DNA of 6,577 bases from Thermoplasmata archaeon. Lineage in GTDB: Archaea > Thermoplasmatota > E2 > UBA202 > JdFR-43. Within the stretch, counting starts at the first letter, position 1. Every line of letters starts with the position of its first letter. Where the stretch lies: assembly GCA_021161135.1 (NCBI GenBank), contig JAGHBD010000045.1, positions 1-6,577 of the forward strand. The letters are read 5' to 3'. The position numbers and the translations under genes are program-made. Below, in pieces: positions 1 to 5,823 of this stretch. The notes beneath the pieces were generated by a model. It was not told where the DNA came from. It worked only from the letters and a program-made list of their open reading frames with translations, and did no database searches.

Positions 1-356
1 ATCATAAAGAGAATAACTTTCCTGGTTTTTGGATCTATAACAAACCAGAACCAGAAATTCATGTCTCCTATCTGAAGAGATGCTTCATCTATGATGACAA
101 TATCCGGCATTTTGTCTGCAATATGTTCTTTCAGCATACTTCCAAATTTTTGTAACCATTTCCATATGGCAGTTCTGCTTCTTTTAACGAAAATGCGAAT
201 TGCCATGGCAACATCTCTTAGAGACATTCTGCATAGATAGAGAAACACACTGTAGAGAATTATTTCCACTGGAGTTCTTTCTCTATTAACGATAGATTTT
301 TCTTTCAGCAAATATTTCAATAATTGCACCCCGTTCCCTTTTTTCCCTTTTTGCAT
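1..356 (-). CDS. DDE transposase, IS6-like, C-terminal part outside window
   Basis: An open frame of 118 codons starts at the ATG at 354-356 and runs off the left edge without a stop. The N-terminal part has the pattern of IS6-type transposases: a helical region containing RTPVEIILYSVFLY (about residues 27-40), then LSLRDVA-like 'MSLRDVA' and a helix-turn-helix-like stretch with TAIWKWLQKFG (about 62-72). The start of the RNase-H-like catalytic core follows at about 86-118, with VIIDEASLQIG and FWFWFVIDPKTRKVI. Asp90 in 'IIDE' is the likely first catalytic acid; the second Asp and the Glu would lie beyond the window. The start is supported by GAGGTGA five bases upstream (362-368) and a TATA-like sequence further out. 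Assignment to IS6 rather than another archaeal DDE family rests on the IDE...W..ID spacing and the end sequence. Whether the full gene is intact cannot be seen. Confidence 0.75.
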   Translation of the reverse strand, partial: MQKGKKGNGVQLLKYLLKEKSIVNRERTPVEIILYSVFLYLCRMSLRDVAMAIRIFVKRSRTAIWKWLQKFGSMLKEHIADKMPDIVIIDEASLQIGDMNFWFWFVIDPKTRKVILFM

Positions 357-361
357 TTTAA

Positions 362-402
362 TCACCTCTAAATGCATGATGGGATGGGGTGCATATTTTT
401 AT
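362..402 (-). promoter_or_regulatory. Transposase promoter and ribosome binding site
   Basis: On the minus strand an AT-rich TATA-like element, ATAAAAATAT, lies at 393-402. Initiation about 26 bases downstream would fall near 371, just before the Shine-Dalgarno sequence GAGGTGA at 362-368, which is five bases from the ATG. This is a short-leader arrangement. The spacing fits archaeal promoters, but no transcript data are available. Confidence 0.5.
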
Positions 403-431
403 CGAAAAATTTCGTTAAGTTAACAGCACCC
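387..431. repeat. Inverted repeat GGGTGC/GCACCC at the IS end
   Basis: GGGTGC at 387-392 and GCACCC at 426-431 form a 6-base inverted repeat around a 33-base AT-rich centre. The centre includes CGAAA-AA-TTTCG and the palindrome GTTAAC. A third copy, GCACCC at 326-331, lies inside the start of the transposase gene. These could be subterminal transposase contact sites or a terminal hairpin of the element. The match is short, so chance is not excluded. Confidence 0.4.
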
Positions 432-1486
432 TATGGAGTACAAAACTTAAAGAAATGAAAATAGAAGCAGAGAGGCACATGGAAGTACTTGAGAGGCTCT
501 ATCCCTCTTTTCTTAAAAGATTGAAAGGGCTTGCAGATGCACTGGATATTCCTTTGCTCTATCTTATTGCTCTCGATATTTCTTTTCCCGGCATTTTAAT
601 GAAGAAGGATGCCTGCACATCCGCTGCTGTTGCTGCGGAAGCGAGCGAGAATAACCAGACATATATCTCATGGAATATTGATGTAAATTATTTGTACAAG
701 ATTATTTTTTCCCGCTATCTTTCACCACCGCCCCTCATTATATGCAACATCTCGGGCAAATACAAATATGTTAAATTTGCTATGATTCCTTCAATATTTG
801 GTTTCAGCTTTTTGAATGAAAAGGGTCTGGCATATGCAGCTGCGATGGTGGAAGTTAATGATACTGGAGAAGGCTTAACGTCTCTTGAACTAAATAATCT
901 TGCAATGGAAAGTTGTAGCAATGTGGATGAAGTTAGGAAGTTATATGAAAATGCTGAACGTCGTTCTGGAATGAAAAAGCTTGACACTGCTTTTGGTCTG
1001 ACATCAAACATGAATACTCTATGGGTTGATGAAAAGGAGACGTTGTTGATTGAATACACTCATAAATATTTTGCATGGAAGAAGGCTATGCTACTATCTG
1101 AAACAAATCATCACCAGCTTTTAGATGCTAACTTGACAGGGGCTCCAAAAAACGATGGCACATTTATGAATACAAGCTCTTTCGTTCGCCTAAAAAGAGC
1201 ATATGAATTGCTGAATGAATACAATGGCTCTATAAACATTGATTTTTTCCTCAACATCTTCACCGTTGACCACAAAAAAGGATATGTGGAAAATAAAAGA
1301 GACTTATGGGACATATGCCGCCACAGCCTTAACACCCCAAACTTTCCATGGGATTTGCCCTTTTATTTCTATGGGACTGCATGCGCCATTATCATACAGC
1401 CGAAAGAAGGGATAGCATATTACTGCCCCGGCCATCCATGCATTGTGCCATATAGAAAGCTCGACTTTAAAGATGAACTTGGATAA
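432..1486 (+). pseudogene. C45/AAT-type Ntn-hydrolase, probably 5'-truncated by the IS
   Basis: This encodes a relative of acyl-CoA:6-aminopenicillanic acid acyltransferase (peptidase family C45), an Ntn-hydrolase that self-cleaves at a Cys and hydrolyses or transfers acyl groups on linear amides. Counting from the ATG at 455 (343 residues), Cys54 in DACTS is the expected autocatalytic nucleophile, followed by SWNID (72-76) where relatives have a G-R-N-x-D-like motif. NEKGLA (121-126), DTAFGLTSNMNTLWVD (177-192), TNHH (217-220), ICRH (287-290) and a near-terminal GHPC also match the family. Family members usually have about 100 residues before the Cys, including a G-rich helix start; here only 54 remain. 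The same frame stays open upstream to the IS boundary near 431, with the nearest stop (416-418) inside the IS, and no Shine-Dalgarno or good TATA box precedes the ATG. I infer that the IS removed the N-terminus. A shortened product from ATG 455 remains possible, since the catalytic residues are all present. The substrate is unknown. Confidence 0.7.
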
Positions 1487-1505
1487 TATTGCAAATTAAG
1501 AAATG

Positions 1506-1515
1506 TTTATTTATA
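1506..1515 (+). promoter_or_regulatory. TATA box of a leaderless transcript
   Basis: TTTATTTATA is followed by a C-run and then the ATG at 1539, 28 bases from the box centre. This is the spacing expected if transcription starts at or just before the start codon. It argues that the in-frame ATG at 1503, which lies at the edge of this box, is not the real start. It would drive the two overlapping membrane-protein genes. Confidence 0.6.
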
Positions 1516-1538
1516 CCCCCCATATATCTGTGAGCAAA

Positions 1539-1772
1539 ATGAACTATCTTCTCCTATTCCTTACAGCCCTGCTTGCATTTGCATATGGAATGCTTTTTGC
1601 CTTCTGGCTTATTTTTGCAAGGACTGCCAGCAGATTGGCGAGTTTGTTGTCTAGTGTTACAGGAAAGGAGGTAACTCTCGAAGAAGTTTATCAGACATTG
1701 AAGAATATAATAGATAAGGCTTATGAAGAAATGAAAAGGGAGGAAAATGAAAATACAAAAAATAATAAATGA
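1539..1772 (+). CDS. Small single-span membrane protein, unknown function
   Basis: A 77-residue protein that I do not recognise. Residues 4-27 form one strongly hydrophobic span (LLLFLTALLAFAYGMLFAFWLIFA), here quoted only in outline: Leu/Phe/Ala-rich and flanked by Arg28. The rest is a soluble, highly charged tail containing GKEVTLEEVYQTLKNII and an Asn/Glu/Lys-rich end, predicted mostly helical and likely cytoplasmic given the Arg after the span. I chose ATG 1539 over the in-frame ATG 1503 because a TATA box at 1506-1515 fits a leaderless start at 1539. Its 3' end overlaps the next gene by 26 bases in another frame, so the two are almost certainly co-transcribed and translationally coupled. 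That suggests a small partner or accessory subunit of the downstream membrane protein, but nothing in the sequence proves it. Confidence 0.65.
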   Translation: MNYLLLFLTALLAFAYGMLFAFWLIFARTASRLASLLSSVTGKEVTLEEVYQTLKNIIDKAYEEMKREENENTKNNK

Positions 1773-2373
1773 AGCATATGAACAGATATACAAAATAAGA
1801 CACAATCTTGCCTATCTTTACAAATTCCTTATTTTTATTACTCCATTCCTTACTGTAGCCTTTTACTTCGCCTTCATTTTCGATTATCTCCCGCCAGATG
1901 CAGCAGCAAAATATGGGGCGCTTACCCTTGCCTATTTCTTTCCGCCTGCTGGGAAGGAATCTGTGATACCCCTAATGCTCACTGAAAATAGCCTTGGTCC
2001 AGCACTCCCTGCATGGGTTGTTGGAAGCACGATTGTCATCATGGACGCAATAAGTTCTGCAATTATCGCCTATAACTGGTGGTTTGCCGAGCTGATTATT
2101 TTCCATATTCCTTTCTTAGATAGAGGATACAGATGGTTGCAAAGGAAAGCTGAGAAGTTTAAAAAGAAGAAACTTCTTACAGTGAGCCTTCTTCTCTTCA
2201 TGATTATACCTTTTCAGGGAACAGGCGGGATAAGCACAACAATTATAGCTCGTTTGCTTGGAGTAAAGGCAAGGAAAACTGTATTCATTGTAATAGCTGG
2301 TTCAATAATAACAACGAGCATTTGGATTCTGTGGTGGCTTGGCTTCCTAAATTTTCTGCGGAGCATTTTTTGA
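1747..2373 (+). CDS. COG2426-type small multidrug export membrane protein
   Basis: A 208-residue integral membrane protein resembling the 'small multi-drug export protein' family (Sm_multidrug_ex, COG2426). Despite that name, the transport activity of the family is poorly established. Visible marks are FPPAGKESVIPL (65-76), typically written P-x-G-x-E-x-x-I-P in the family, the Asp/Ser-rich span GSTIVIMDAISS (93-104), PFQGTGG (155-161) and RLLG (169-172). About four to five hydrophobic segments occur at roughly 26-46, 56-66, 88-110, 143-156 and 178-200, with a basic loop (RGYRWLQRKAEKFKKKK) between the third and fourth. Translation starts inside the preceding gene at ATG 1747, with GGGAGG at 1738-1743 three bases upstream, so the pair is translationally coupled. 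The length is near the usual 150-210 residues and no damage is visible. The family is fairly sure; substrate and direction of transport are not. Confidence 0.8.
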   Translation: MKIQKIINEAYEQIYKIRHNLAYLYKFLIFITPFLTVAFYFAFIFDYLPPDAAAKYGALTLAYFFPPAGKESVIPLMLTENSLGPALPAWVVGSTIVIMDAISSAIIAYNWWFAELIIFHIPFLDRGYRWLQRKAEKFKKKKLLTVSLLLFMIIPFQGTGGISTTIIARLLGVKARKTVFIVIAGSIITTSIWILWWLGFLNFLRSIF

Positions 2374-2382
2374 AGGCTATAA

Positions 2383-2389
2383 TTTTATA
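2383..2389 (+). promoter_or_regulatory. TATA box of the epimerase gene
   Basis: TTTTATA, within GGCTATAATTTTATACC, lies about 24 bases before the ATG at 2410 and has no Shine-Dalgarno sequence after it. This is the second leaderless-type promoter in the window. It starts only about 10 bases after the preceding stop codon, so the epimerase gene is probably transcribed on its own. Confidence 0.6.
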
Positions 2390-2409
2390 CCTTTTATGCA
2401 TACCATTTT

Positions 2410-3348
2410 ATGAAGGCACTTGTTACAGGAGGTGCAGGTTTTATAGGAAGCCATCTTATCGATGCTTTGCTTTCCAAAGGCTATGAGGTCTCATGCATAG
2501 ATAATTTTTCCTCCGGAAAAAGAGAGTTTATAGAACACAATCTTGAAAGAATAGAGCTCTATGAAGGAGATTTATTGAGGCAGAAAGATATTTCGAAAGC
2601 CATCGATGGATGTGATGTGGTTTTTCATCTCGCTGCCAATCCTGATGTGAGAATAGGAGCAATAAACACAAGAACCCATCTCGATAACGGCATACTCGCC
2701 ACCTATAATTTACTGGAGGAAATGAGGAGGAAAGATATAAACAAAATTGTTTTTACCTCTTCATCCACCGTATATGGTGAGGCAAGCATTATTCCTACTC
2801 CCGAAAATTATGGTCCGCTTATTCCAATTTCATTATATGGAGCAGCAAAGCTGGCGGCAGAAGCTTTAATATCCTCATACTGCCACACATTTGATATGGA
2901 AGCAATAATTTACAGATTTGCAAATGTCGTTGGGCCACGAAGTACTCATGGCGTGATATATGACTTCATAAAAAAGCTTAGAAAAAATCCTCAAGAACTG
3001 GAAATACTTGGTGATGGAAAACAAAGGAAATCATATCTCTATGTAGATGATTGTATCGATGCAATGCTTTTCGGCATGGAAAAAGCGAAGGGAAAGGTAG
3101 AAATATTCAATATTGGCTCTGAAGATTGGGTGGAGGTAAAAGAGATAGCAGATATAGTGAGTGAGGAAATGGGGTTGAAGCCAGAATACCGATTTACTGG
3201 GGGAATAGATGGTCGAGGATGGAAAGGAGATGTAAAATTTATGCGCCTCGATATAAGCAAACTCAAAAATATGGGATGGAAACCAAAGTATAGTAGCAGG
3301 GAAGCAATTCGTCTTACAGCAAAATGGCTTATTGAAGAGTTAAAGTGA
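2410..3348 (+). CDS. NAD-dependent nucleotide-sugar epimerase/dehydratase (GalE-like SDR)
   Basis: A full-length extended short-chain dehydrogenase/reductase of 312 residues. The Rossmann dinucleotide motif GGAGFIG is at 7-13, and Asp31 at the end of strand 2 (CIDNFSSG) favours NAD over NADP. HLAANPDV (73-80) follows the third strand. The catalytic set is SSSTVYG (117-123), supplying Ser118/119, and Tyr143-x-x-x-Lys147 (YGAAK). FANVVGPR and the SYLYVDD substrate-binding motif follow. The C-terminal GRGWKGDV and GWKPKYSSREAI are typical of UDP-glucose 4-epimerase-like archaeal enzymes. It likely interconverts UDP-sugars in the cytoplasm for glycan or surface polysaccharide synthesis. UDP-glucose/galactose is the default guess, but this subfamily includes other epimerases and dehydratases, so I give no symbol. 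The start is fixed by the TATA spacing and the immediate Rossmann strand. Its last 9 bases overlap the convergent signal peptidase gene. Confidence 0.9.
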   Translation: MKALVTGGAGFIGSHLIDALLSKGYEVSCIDNFSSGKREFIEHNLERIELYEGDLLRQKDISKAIDGCDVVFHLAANPDVRIGAINTRTHLDNGILATYNLLEEMRRKDINKIVFTSSSTVYGEASIIPTPENYGPLIPISLYGAAKLAAEALISSYCHTFDMEAIIYRFANVVGPRSTHGVIYDFIKKLRKNPQELEILGDGKQRKSYLYVDDCIDAMLFGMEKAKGKVEIFNIGSEDWVEVKEIADIVSEEMGLKPEYRFTGGIDGRGWKGDVKFMRLDISKLKNMGWKPKYSSREAIRLTAKWLIEELK

Positions 3349-3897
3349 TTTCGATTTTTTCTCGTCTTTTTTATCCTCTTGTAAAATATTGAATATATTG
3401 TATGTCTCCATGCCTATTAATAAATATCCTGGGAGAAGAATGAGTAAGAAAAAGCCGATTTTTGTGTGTATAAAATAGGATAGGTATCCGAGACGAGGTA
3501 TTTTTGCATATATAGCATGCCCAAATATTTTGGCATTTGGAACTCTTCCAACTAAAGCATTCTGTGGAACCAAGAAAGTATCATTATTTTCATTTGCATC
3601 CCCTTTTGTTCTAAAAAATGTTTTATTATCTTGATGCAAAACTTCTATGCATCTGTGAGTAATCGTAATCTTTCTATCATTTGAATAGAAGGTAATTATT
3701 TCTCCTGCTTTTATTTTATCAGCATCTACCTTAGAAATATATAGAACATCTCCTGTTTTCAAAACCGGTTCCATAGAACCTGAGGTTACAACATACCAGT
3801 GTGAGGAACTATCGATAATGGGAAGAAGAACAAAAGATAAAATGAAAAGCATGGCTGTTACAACAAGCAATATGTTGAGGATGTTATTCCTATACAT
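3340..3897 (-). CDS. SipW-like signal peptidase I (archaeal/ER type, family S26B)
   Basis: A membrane-bound peptidase of 185 residues that removes signal peptides from secreted proteins. An N-terminal membrane anchor at about 6-28 leads into the box with the catalytic Ser41 (SGSMEP, 39-44). His81 in ITHR (79-82) replaces the bacterial Lys general base, which marks the archaeal/ER/SipW class. TKGDANENND (97-106) gives the conserved Asp100 and Asp106. GRVP lies at about 117-120. A second hydrophobic span at about 148-167 is followed by a Lys-rich cytoplasmic tail (KKDEKKSKSL). GGTGA at 3902-3906 lies four bases upstream of the ATG. It is the last gene behind two TasA/camelysin-like genes, which are the classic SipW substrates, so it is most likely a dedicated processing peptidase rather than the housekeeping enzyme. 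All catalytic residues are present. The 3' end overlaps the convergent epimerase gene by 9 bases. Confidence 0.9.
   Translation of the reverse strand: MYRNNILNILLVVTAMLFILSFVLLPIIDSSSHWYVVTSGSMEPVLKTGDVLYISKVDADKIKAGEIITFYSNDRKITITHRCIEVLHQDNKTFFRTKGDANENNDTFLVPQNALVGRVPNAKIFGHAIYAKIPRLGYLSYFIHTKIGFFLLILLPGYLLIGMETYNIFNILQEDKKDEKKSKSL
3355..3372 (+). terminator. T-rich terminator candidate after the epimerase gene
   Basis: Two runs of six T (3355-3360 and 3367-3372) follow the epimerase stop codon within 25 bases, as expected for archaeal U-tract termination. On the other strand the same bases encode the Lys/Ser-rich cytoplasmic tail of the signal peptidase, so the T-runs may simply reflect AAA/AAG lysine codons. 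Confidence 0.35.
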
Positions 3898-3917
3898 TTT
3901 TTCACCATTGCTACTCC

Positions 3918-3930
3918 AAAAATAAAAAAA
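3918..3930 (-). terminator. T-rich tract between the second TasA-like gene and sipW
   Basis: On the minus strand TTTTTTTATTTTT begins about 15 bases after the stop codon at 3945 and ends before the signal peptidase ribosome binding site. Such U-tracts can end or partly end archaeal transcripts. Here it could lower expression of the peptidase relative to its substrates. No stem is visible, so this is a candidate only. Confidence 0.4.
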
Positions 3931-3944
3931 GAGGGAAAGATTTG

Positions 3945-5024
3945 TTACACATCTGTATCATCATATGTTATGAGGTTGTGTTCAAATAGATATTCGGTAG
4001 GGGACCATCCTATTATCTTGTGATTTATAGCATCATAATCGCTCGATGGAACAAGCCATATTTTGGCGCCGCCCGGATAGTTTGCATCGCTCGTATGAGG
4101 AAGATCCATGTTTATTTCAACAGAGCCTGTTGTTGGATGGATCATACCTGTTGCATCAGTTGTAAAAGTACCAAGAAGTGCTCCAGGATGATCACCTGGA
4201 TAAGGATCTGCGTAATAAATTAGGCTGTAGCTGGTATTTGATTGCAGACAGCGAGCCACAAGCTTATAATCGAAAGTAGAGCCAGATGGATTATATGAAA
4301 GTAGACCCCATATACCATCATTATAAACTATGTTGAAGTTTTCATCTTTATTTTCTAATCTCAGCAGGATGTTATTTGGAGAAGGCGAATTCACTTGAGT
4401 AGCCAGAAACTCCTCTGTAAATTCGCAAATATCTCCCTGGGCCCAATTTGTGACATCAGCCTGCATATGAAAGCTTTGGTTTACAATTATATCTACCGAG
4501 GATGGCACATCAAAACCAAGAGAGATCCATGCACATTCTATCCAACCAAATTTTATATGGTCTTCTGGATAAAATATGATTATATATTCATCGTCTGCGA
4601 TTCTTCCATCTCCATTTTTGTCCCAACCAATCTTTAAATCATATGTTATATAGTTTTCAATATCCCATTTCCCATTGGCCGCTGTCCCCATTAAACTTTC
4701 TTCTTCAATTTCTGGTTCTGTCTGAACTCCTTGACTGCTTGTTATATTTTTTATATGCATCCATAAGTCGGCATGATTACCGTATATATGGAGTATCTTC
4801 TCCACATAGAAGATTCTACATGGCTTCATATCTTCAATAGTAACGATCGCTTCTTCAACTGGATTATTGCCATTTACACTAAGGTCTATTATCCCTGCTA
4901 CAAATGTGTTTTCTTTACTCGTTTCTGTATCACTGAAAAGGGAGTTTGTCCCCATGCCCGTTACTCCTGCGATTACTGCAATTACGATAATACTCCCTAA
5001 TATACTCCTTATTCTTTTGTCCAT
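3945..5024 (-). CDS. TasA/camelysin-like secreted protein with extra C-terminal domain
   Basis: A 359-residue secreted protein. A SipW-type signal peptide occupies residues 1-28: basic start MDKRIR, hydrophobic core 7-24, probable cleavage at T-N-S28 before LFSD. The family motif FSDTETSKENTFVAGIIDL (30-48) follows. The TasA-like domain ends at about 210 with EFLATQ, followed by a Ser/Pro/Asn linker (212-218). Residues 135-146, DKNGDGRIADDE, match a canonical EF-hand calcium loop (Asp1, Asn3, Asp5, Gly6, Ile8, Glu12). The C-terminal 140 residues are a separate, probably beta-rich domain with DGIWGLLSYN (236-245), LIYYADPYPGD (268-278), GAKIWLV (319-325) and GWSPTEYLFE (339-348). I have the impression of having seen this domain in other archaeal surface proteins but cannot name it. 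Compared with its upstream paralogue the N-terminal domain has MKPCR where the family has KPGD. It starts 9 bases after that gene; a weak GAGTGAG lies before the ATG. Likely an extracellular matrix or fibre component; that role is inferred. Confidence 0.85.
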   Translation of the reverse strand: MDKRIRSILGSIIVIAVIAGVTGMGTNSLFSDTETSKENTFVAGIIDLSVNGNNPVEEAIVTIEDMKPCRIFYVEKILHIYGNHADLWMHIKNITSSQGVQTEPEIEEESLMGTAANGKWDIENYITYDLKIGWDKNGDGRIADDEYIIIFYPEDHIKFGWIECAWISLGFDVPSSVDIIVNQSFHMQADVTNWAQGDICEFTEEFLATQVNSPSPNNILLRLENKDENFNIVYNDGIWGLLSYNPSGSTFDYKLVARCLQSNTSYSLIYYADPYPGDHPGALLGTFTTDATGMIHPTTGSVEINMDLPHTSDANYPGGAKIWLVPSSDYDAINHKIIGWSPTEYLFEHNLITYDDTDV

Positions 5025-5033
5025 TATCTCACT

Positions 5034-5771
5034 CTAGCTTGGTGGCTGGGGATTTGGATTATTTGCTATCTGCTCTACATAAAACTCTATGCCAAATGAA
5101 AAAGAGTCACTCTGAACAATATTCCCTGTATCGAAAGGAAGTTGCCACGCAATTCCAAAATAGTATGTTACGCACGCTTTTAATTCATAGGGTCCTAACC
5201 AGTTGCATTCATAACCTGCTAAATCGGCTGCGGTTCCCTTAAAAACTATTTCTTCAGTGTCCTGTAAAATGTTGTCTCCTTCGCCTTCATCATTTGTTCC
5301 AGGAATTCCATCTTCTCCCCAATCTCTCCATATCATAAACTGTAGATATTTGTTCATTTCCCCTTCATCCGTTGTATTATCCCCCGCTGCTATCTCTGGC
5401 TCCATCAATCCATTTTCATCATTTTTCACATCAATTAAATGTAACCATCCCCATGCATCATTATCATATACATGTATGCTAATTGTCGCTTCTCCATGAT
5501 CTCCAGGCTTTATATCATCCCAGTTAAAGAATTTATCTTCTCCGGCAATCAAGTCCTTTTCATCAAAATATATGGAGCCTTTCTCGTTGCCAGCTGCATC
5601 ATACCATTTGCTATTGCAATCTATTTTTAGATCCATTGTTCCTGCTGTAAATGTATTGCCCGTGCTTACTTCTAAATCGCTGAAAAAAGATTTTGTTCCT
5701 ACCGTCAGCATAGCAGTTACCATCGCTATTACCAAAATACTTCCCAATATACTTTTTATTTTTCTATTCAT
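5034..5771 (-). CDS. TasA/camelysin-like secreted protein (SipW-type signal peptide)
   Basis: A 245-residue protein with a SipW-dependent-type signal peptide: MNRKIK, hydrophobic 8-24, and probable cleavage at T-K-S28 before FFSD. Next comes the signature FSDLEVSTGNTFTAGTMDL (30-48). NWDDIKPGD (83-91) matches the N-x-KPGD element of TasA/CalY proteins, and SFSFGIEFYVEQ (223-234) matches the usual last strand; a Pro/Asn-rich tail ends it. Residues 150-174 are very acidic and Gly-rich at the position of the EF-hand loop in the downstream paralogue, so metal binding is possible. Bacterial relatives form amyloid-like or donor-strand-linked biofilm fibres, and archaeal relatives form bundling pili; this protein is a candidate main fibre subunit. 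AGAGGTGA at 5775-5782 lies three bases before the ATG, the best ribosome binding site in the operon. The signal peptide is nearly the same as that of the next gene, pointing to an old duplication. Confidence 0.88.
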   Translation of the reverse strand: MNRKIKSILGSILVIAMVTAMLTVGTKSFFSDLEVSTGNTFTAGTMDLKIDCNSKWYDAAGNEKGSIYFDEKDLIAGEDKFFNWDDIKPGDHGEATISIHVYDNDAWGWLHLIDVKNDENGLMEPEIAAGDNTTDEGEMNKYLQFMIWRDWGEDGIPGTNDEGEGDNILQDTEEIVFKGTAADLAGYECNWLGPYELKACVTYYFGIAWQLPFDTGNIVQSDSFSFGIEFYVEQIANNPNPQPPS

Positions 5772-5774
5772 TTT

Positions 5775-5813
5775 TCACCTCTTTCTCGCCCCTTGGGTAG
5801 GCAATTTTTAAAT
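5775..5813 (-). promoter_or_regulatory. Proximal promoter and ribosome binding site of the tasA-like operon
   Basis: Reading the minus strand, ATTTAAAAATTGC at 5801-5813 contains a TATA-like box. Initiation about 26 bases on would fall near 5782, directly at the strong ribosome binding site AGAGGTGA (5775-5782). A short leader of about 10 bases is therefore expected. The box is bracketed by the inverted hexamer CTTGGG (5792-5797) and CCCAAG (5818-5823), a possible regulator site. Confidence 0.5.
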
Positions 5814-5823
5814 TCCGCCCAAG
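5792..5823. promoter_or_regulatory. Inverted hexamer pair around the TATA box (possible operator)
   Basis: CTTGGG (5792-5797) and CCCAAG (5818-5823) are perfect inverted copies separated by 20 bases and enclose the proximal TATA box and the region where TFB would bind. A dimeric winged-helix protein, such as the adjacent response regulator, could bind here. The repeat is short, so this remains a hypothesis. Confidence 0.3.

Larger units (their letters stand above)
1..431 (-). mobile_element. Insertion sequence, one end (IS6-like, partial)
   Basis: This is the transposase-start end of an insertion sequence whose remainder lies left of the window. It contains the 5' part of a DDE transposase with its own TATA box and ribosome binding site. 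The outer end is placed at about 430-431. Read inward from there it begins GGGTGCTGTTAAC, which resembles the GG-N-N-CTGTT style of IS6-family ends, and the open frame of the neighbouring acyltransferase-like gene starts just outside. The exact boundary, the opposite end and any target duplication cannot be confirmed because the other half is missing. Confidence 0.6.

Noticed and set aside
715..1335. Minus-strand open frames of 114 and 74 codons opposite the C45-like gene
   Set aside because: The plus-strand frame carries ordered C45 motifs over the whole span; the antisense frames match nothing and have no start signals.
1503..1538. Upstream ATG extending the small membrane protein by 12 residues
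   Set aside because: The extension lies over the TATA box at 1506-1515 and has no ribosome binding site; the added residues are not hydrophobic or conserved-looking.
3945..5811. Several plus-strand open frames of 60-80 codons opposite the two TasA-like genes
   Set aside because: They lack ribosome binding sites and promoter signals, have low-complexity or Cys/Ile-rich composition, and lie fully antisense to genes with clear family motifs.
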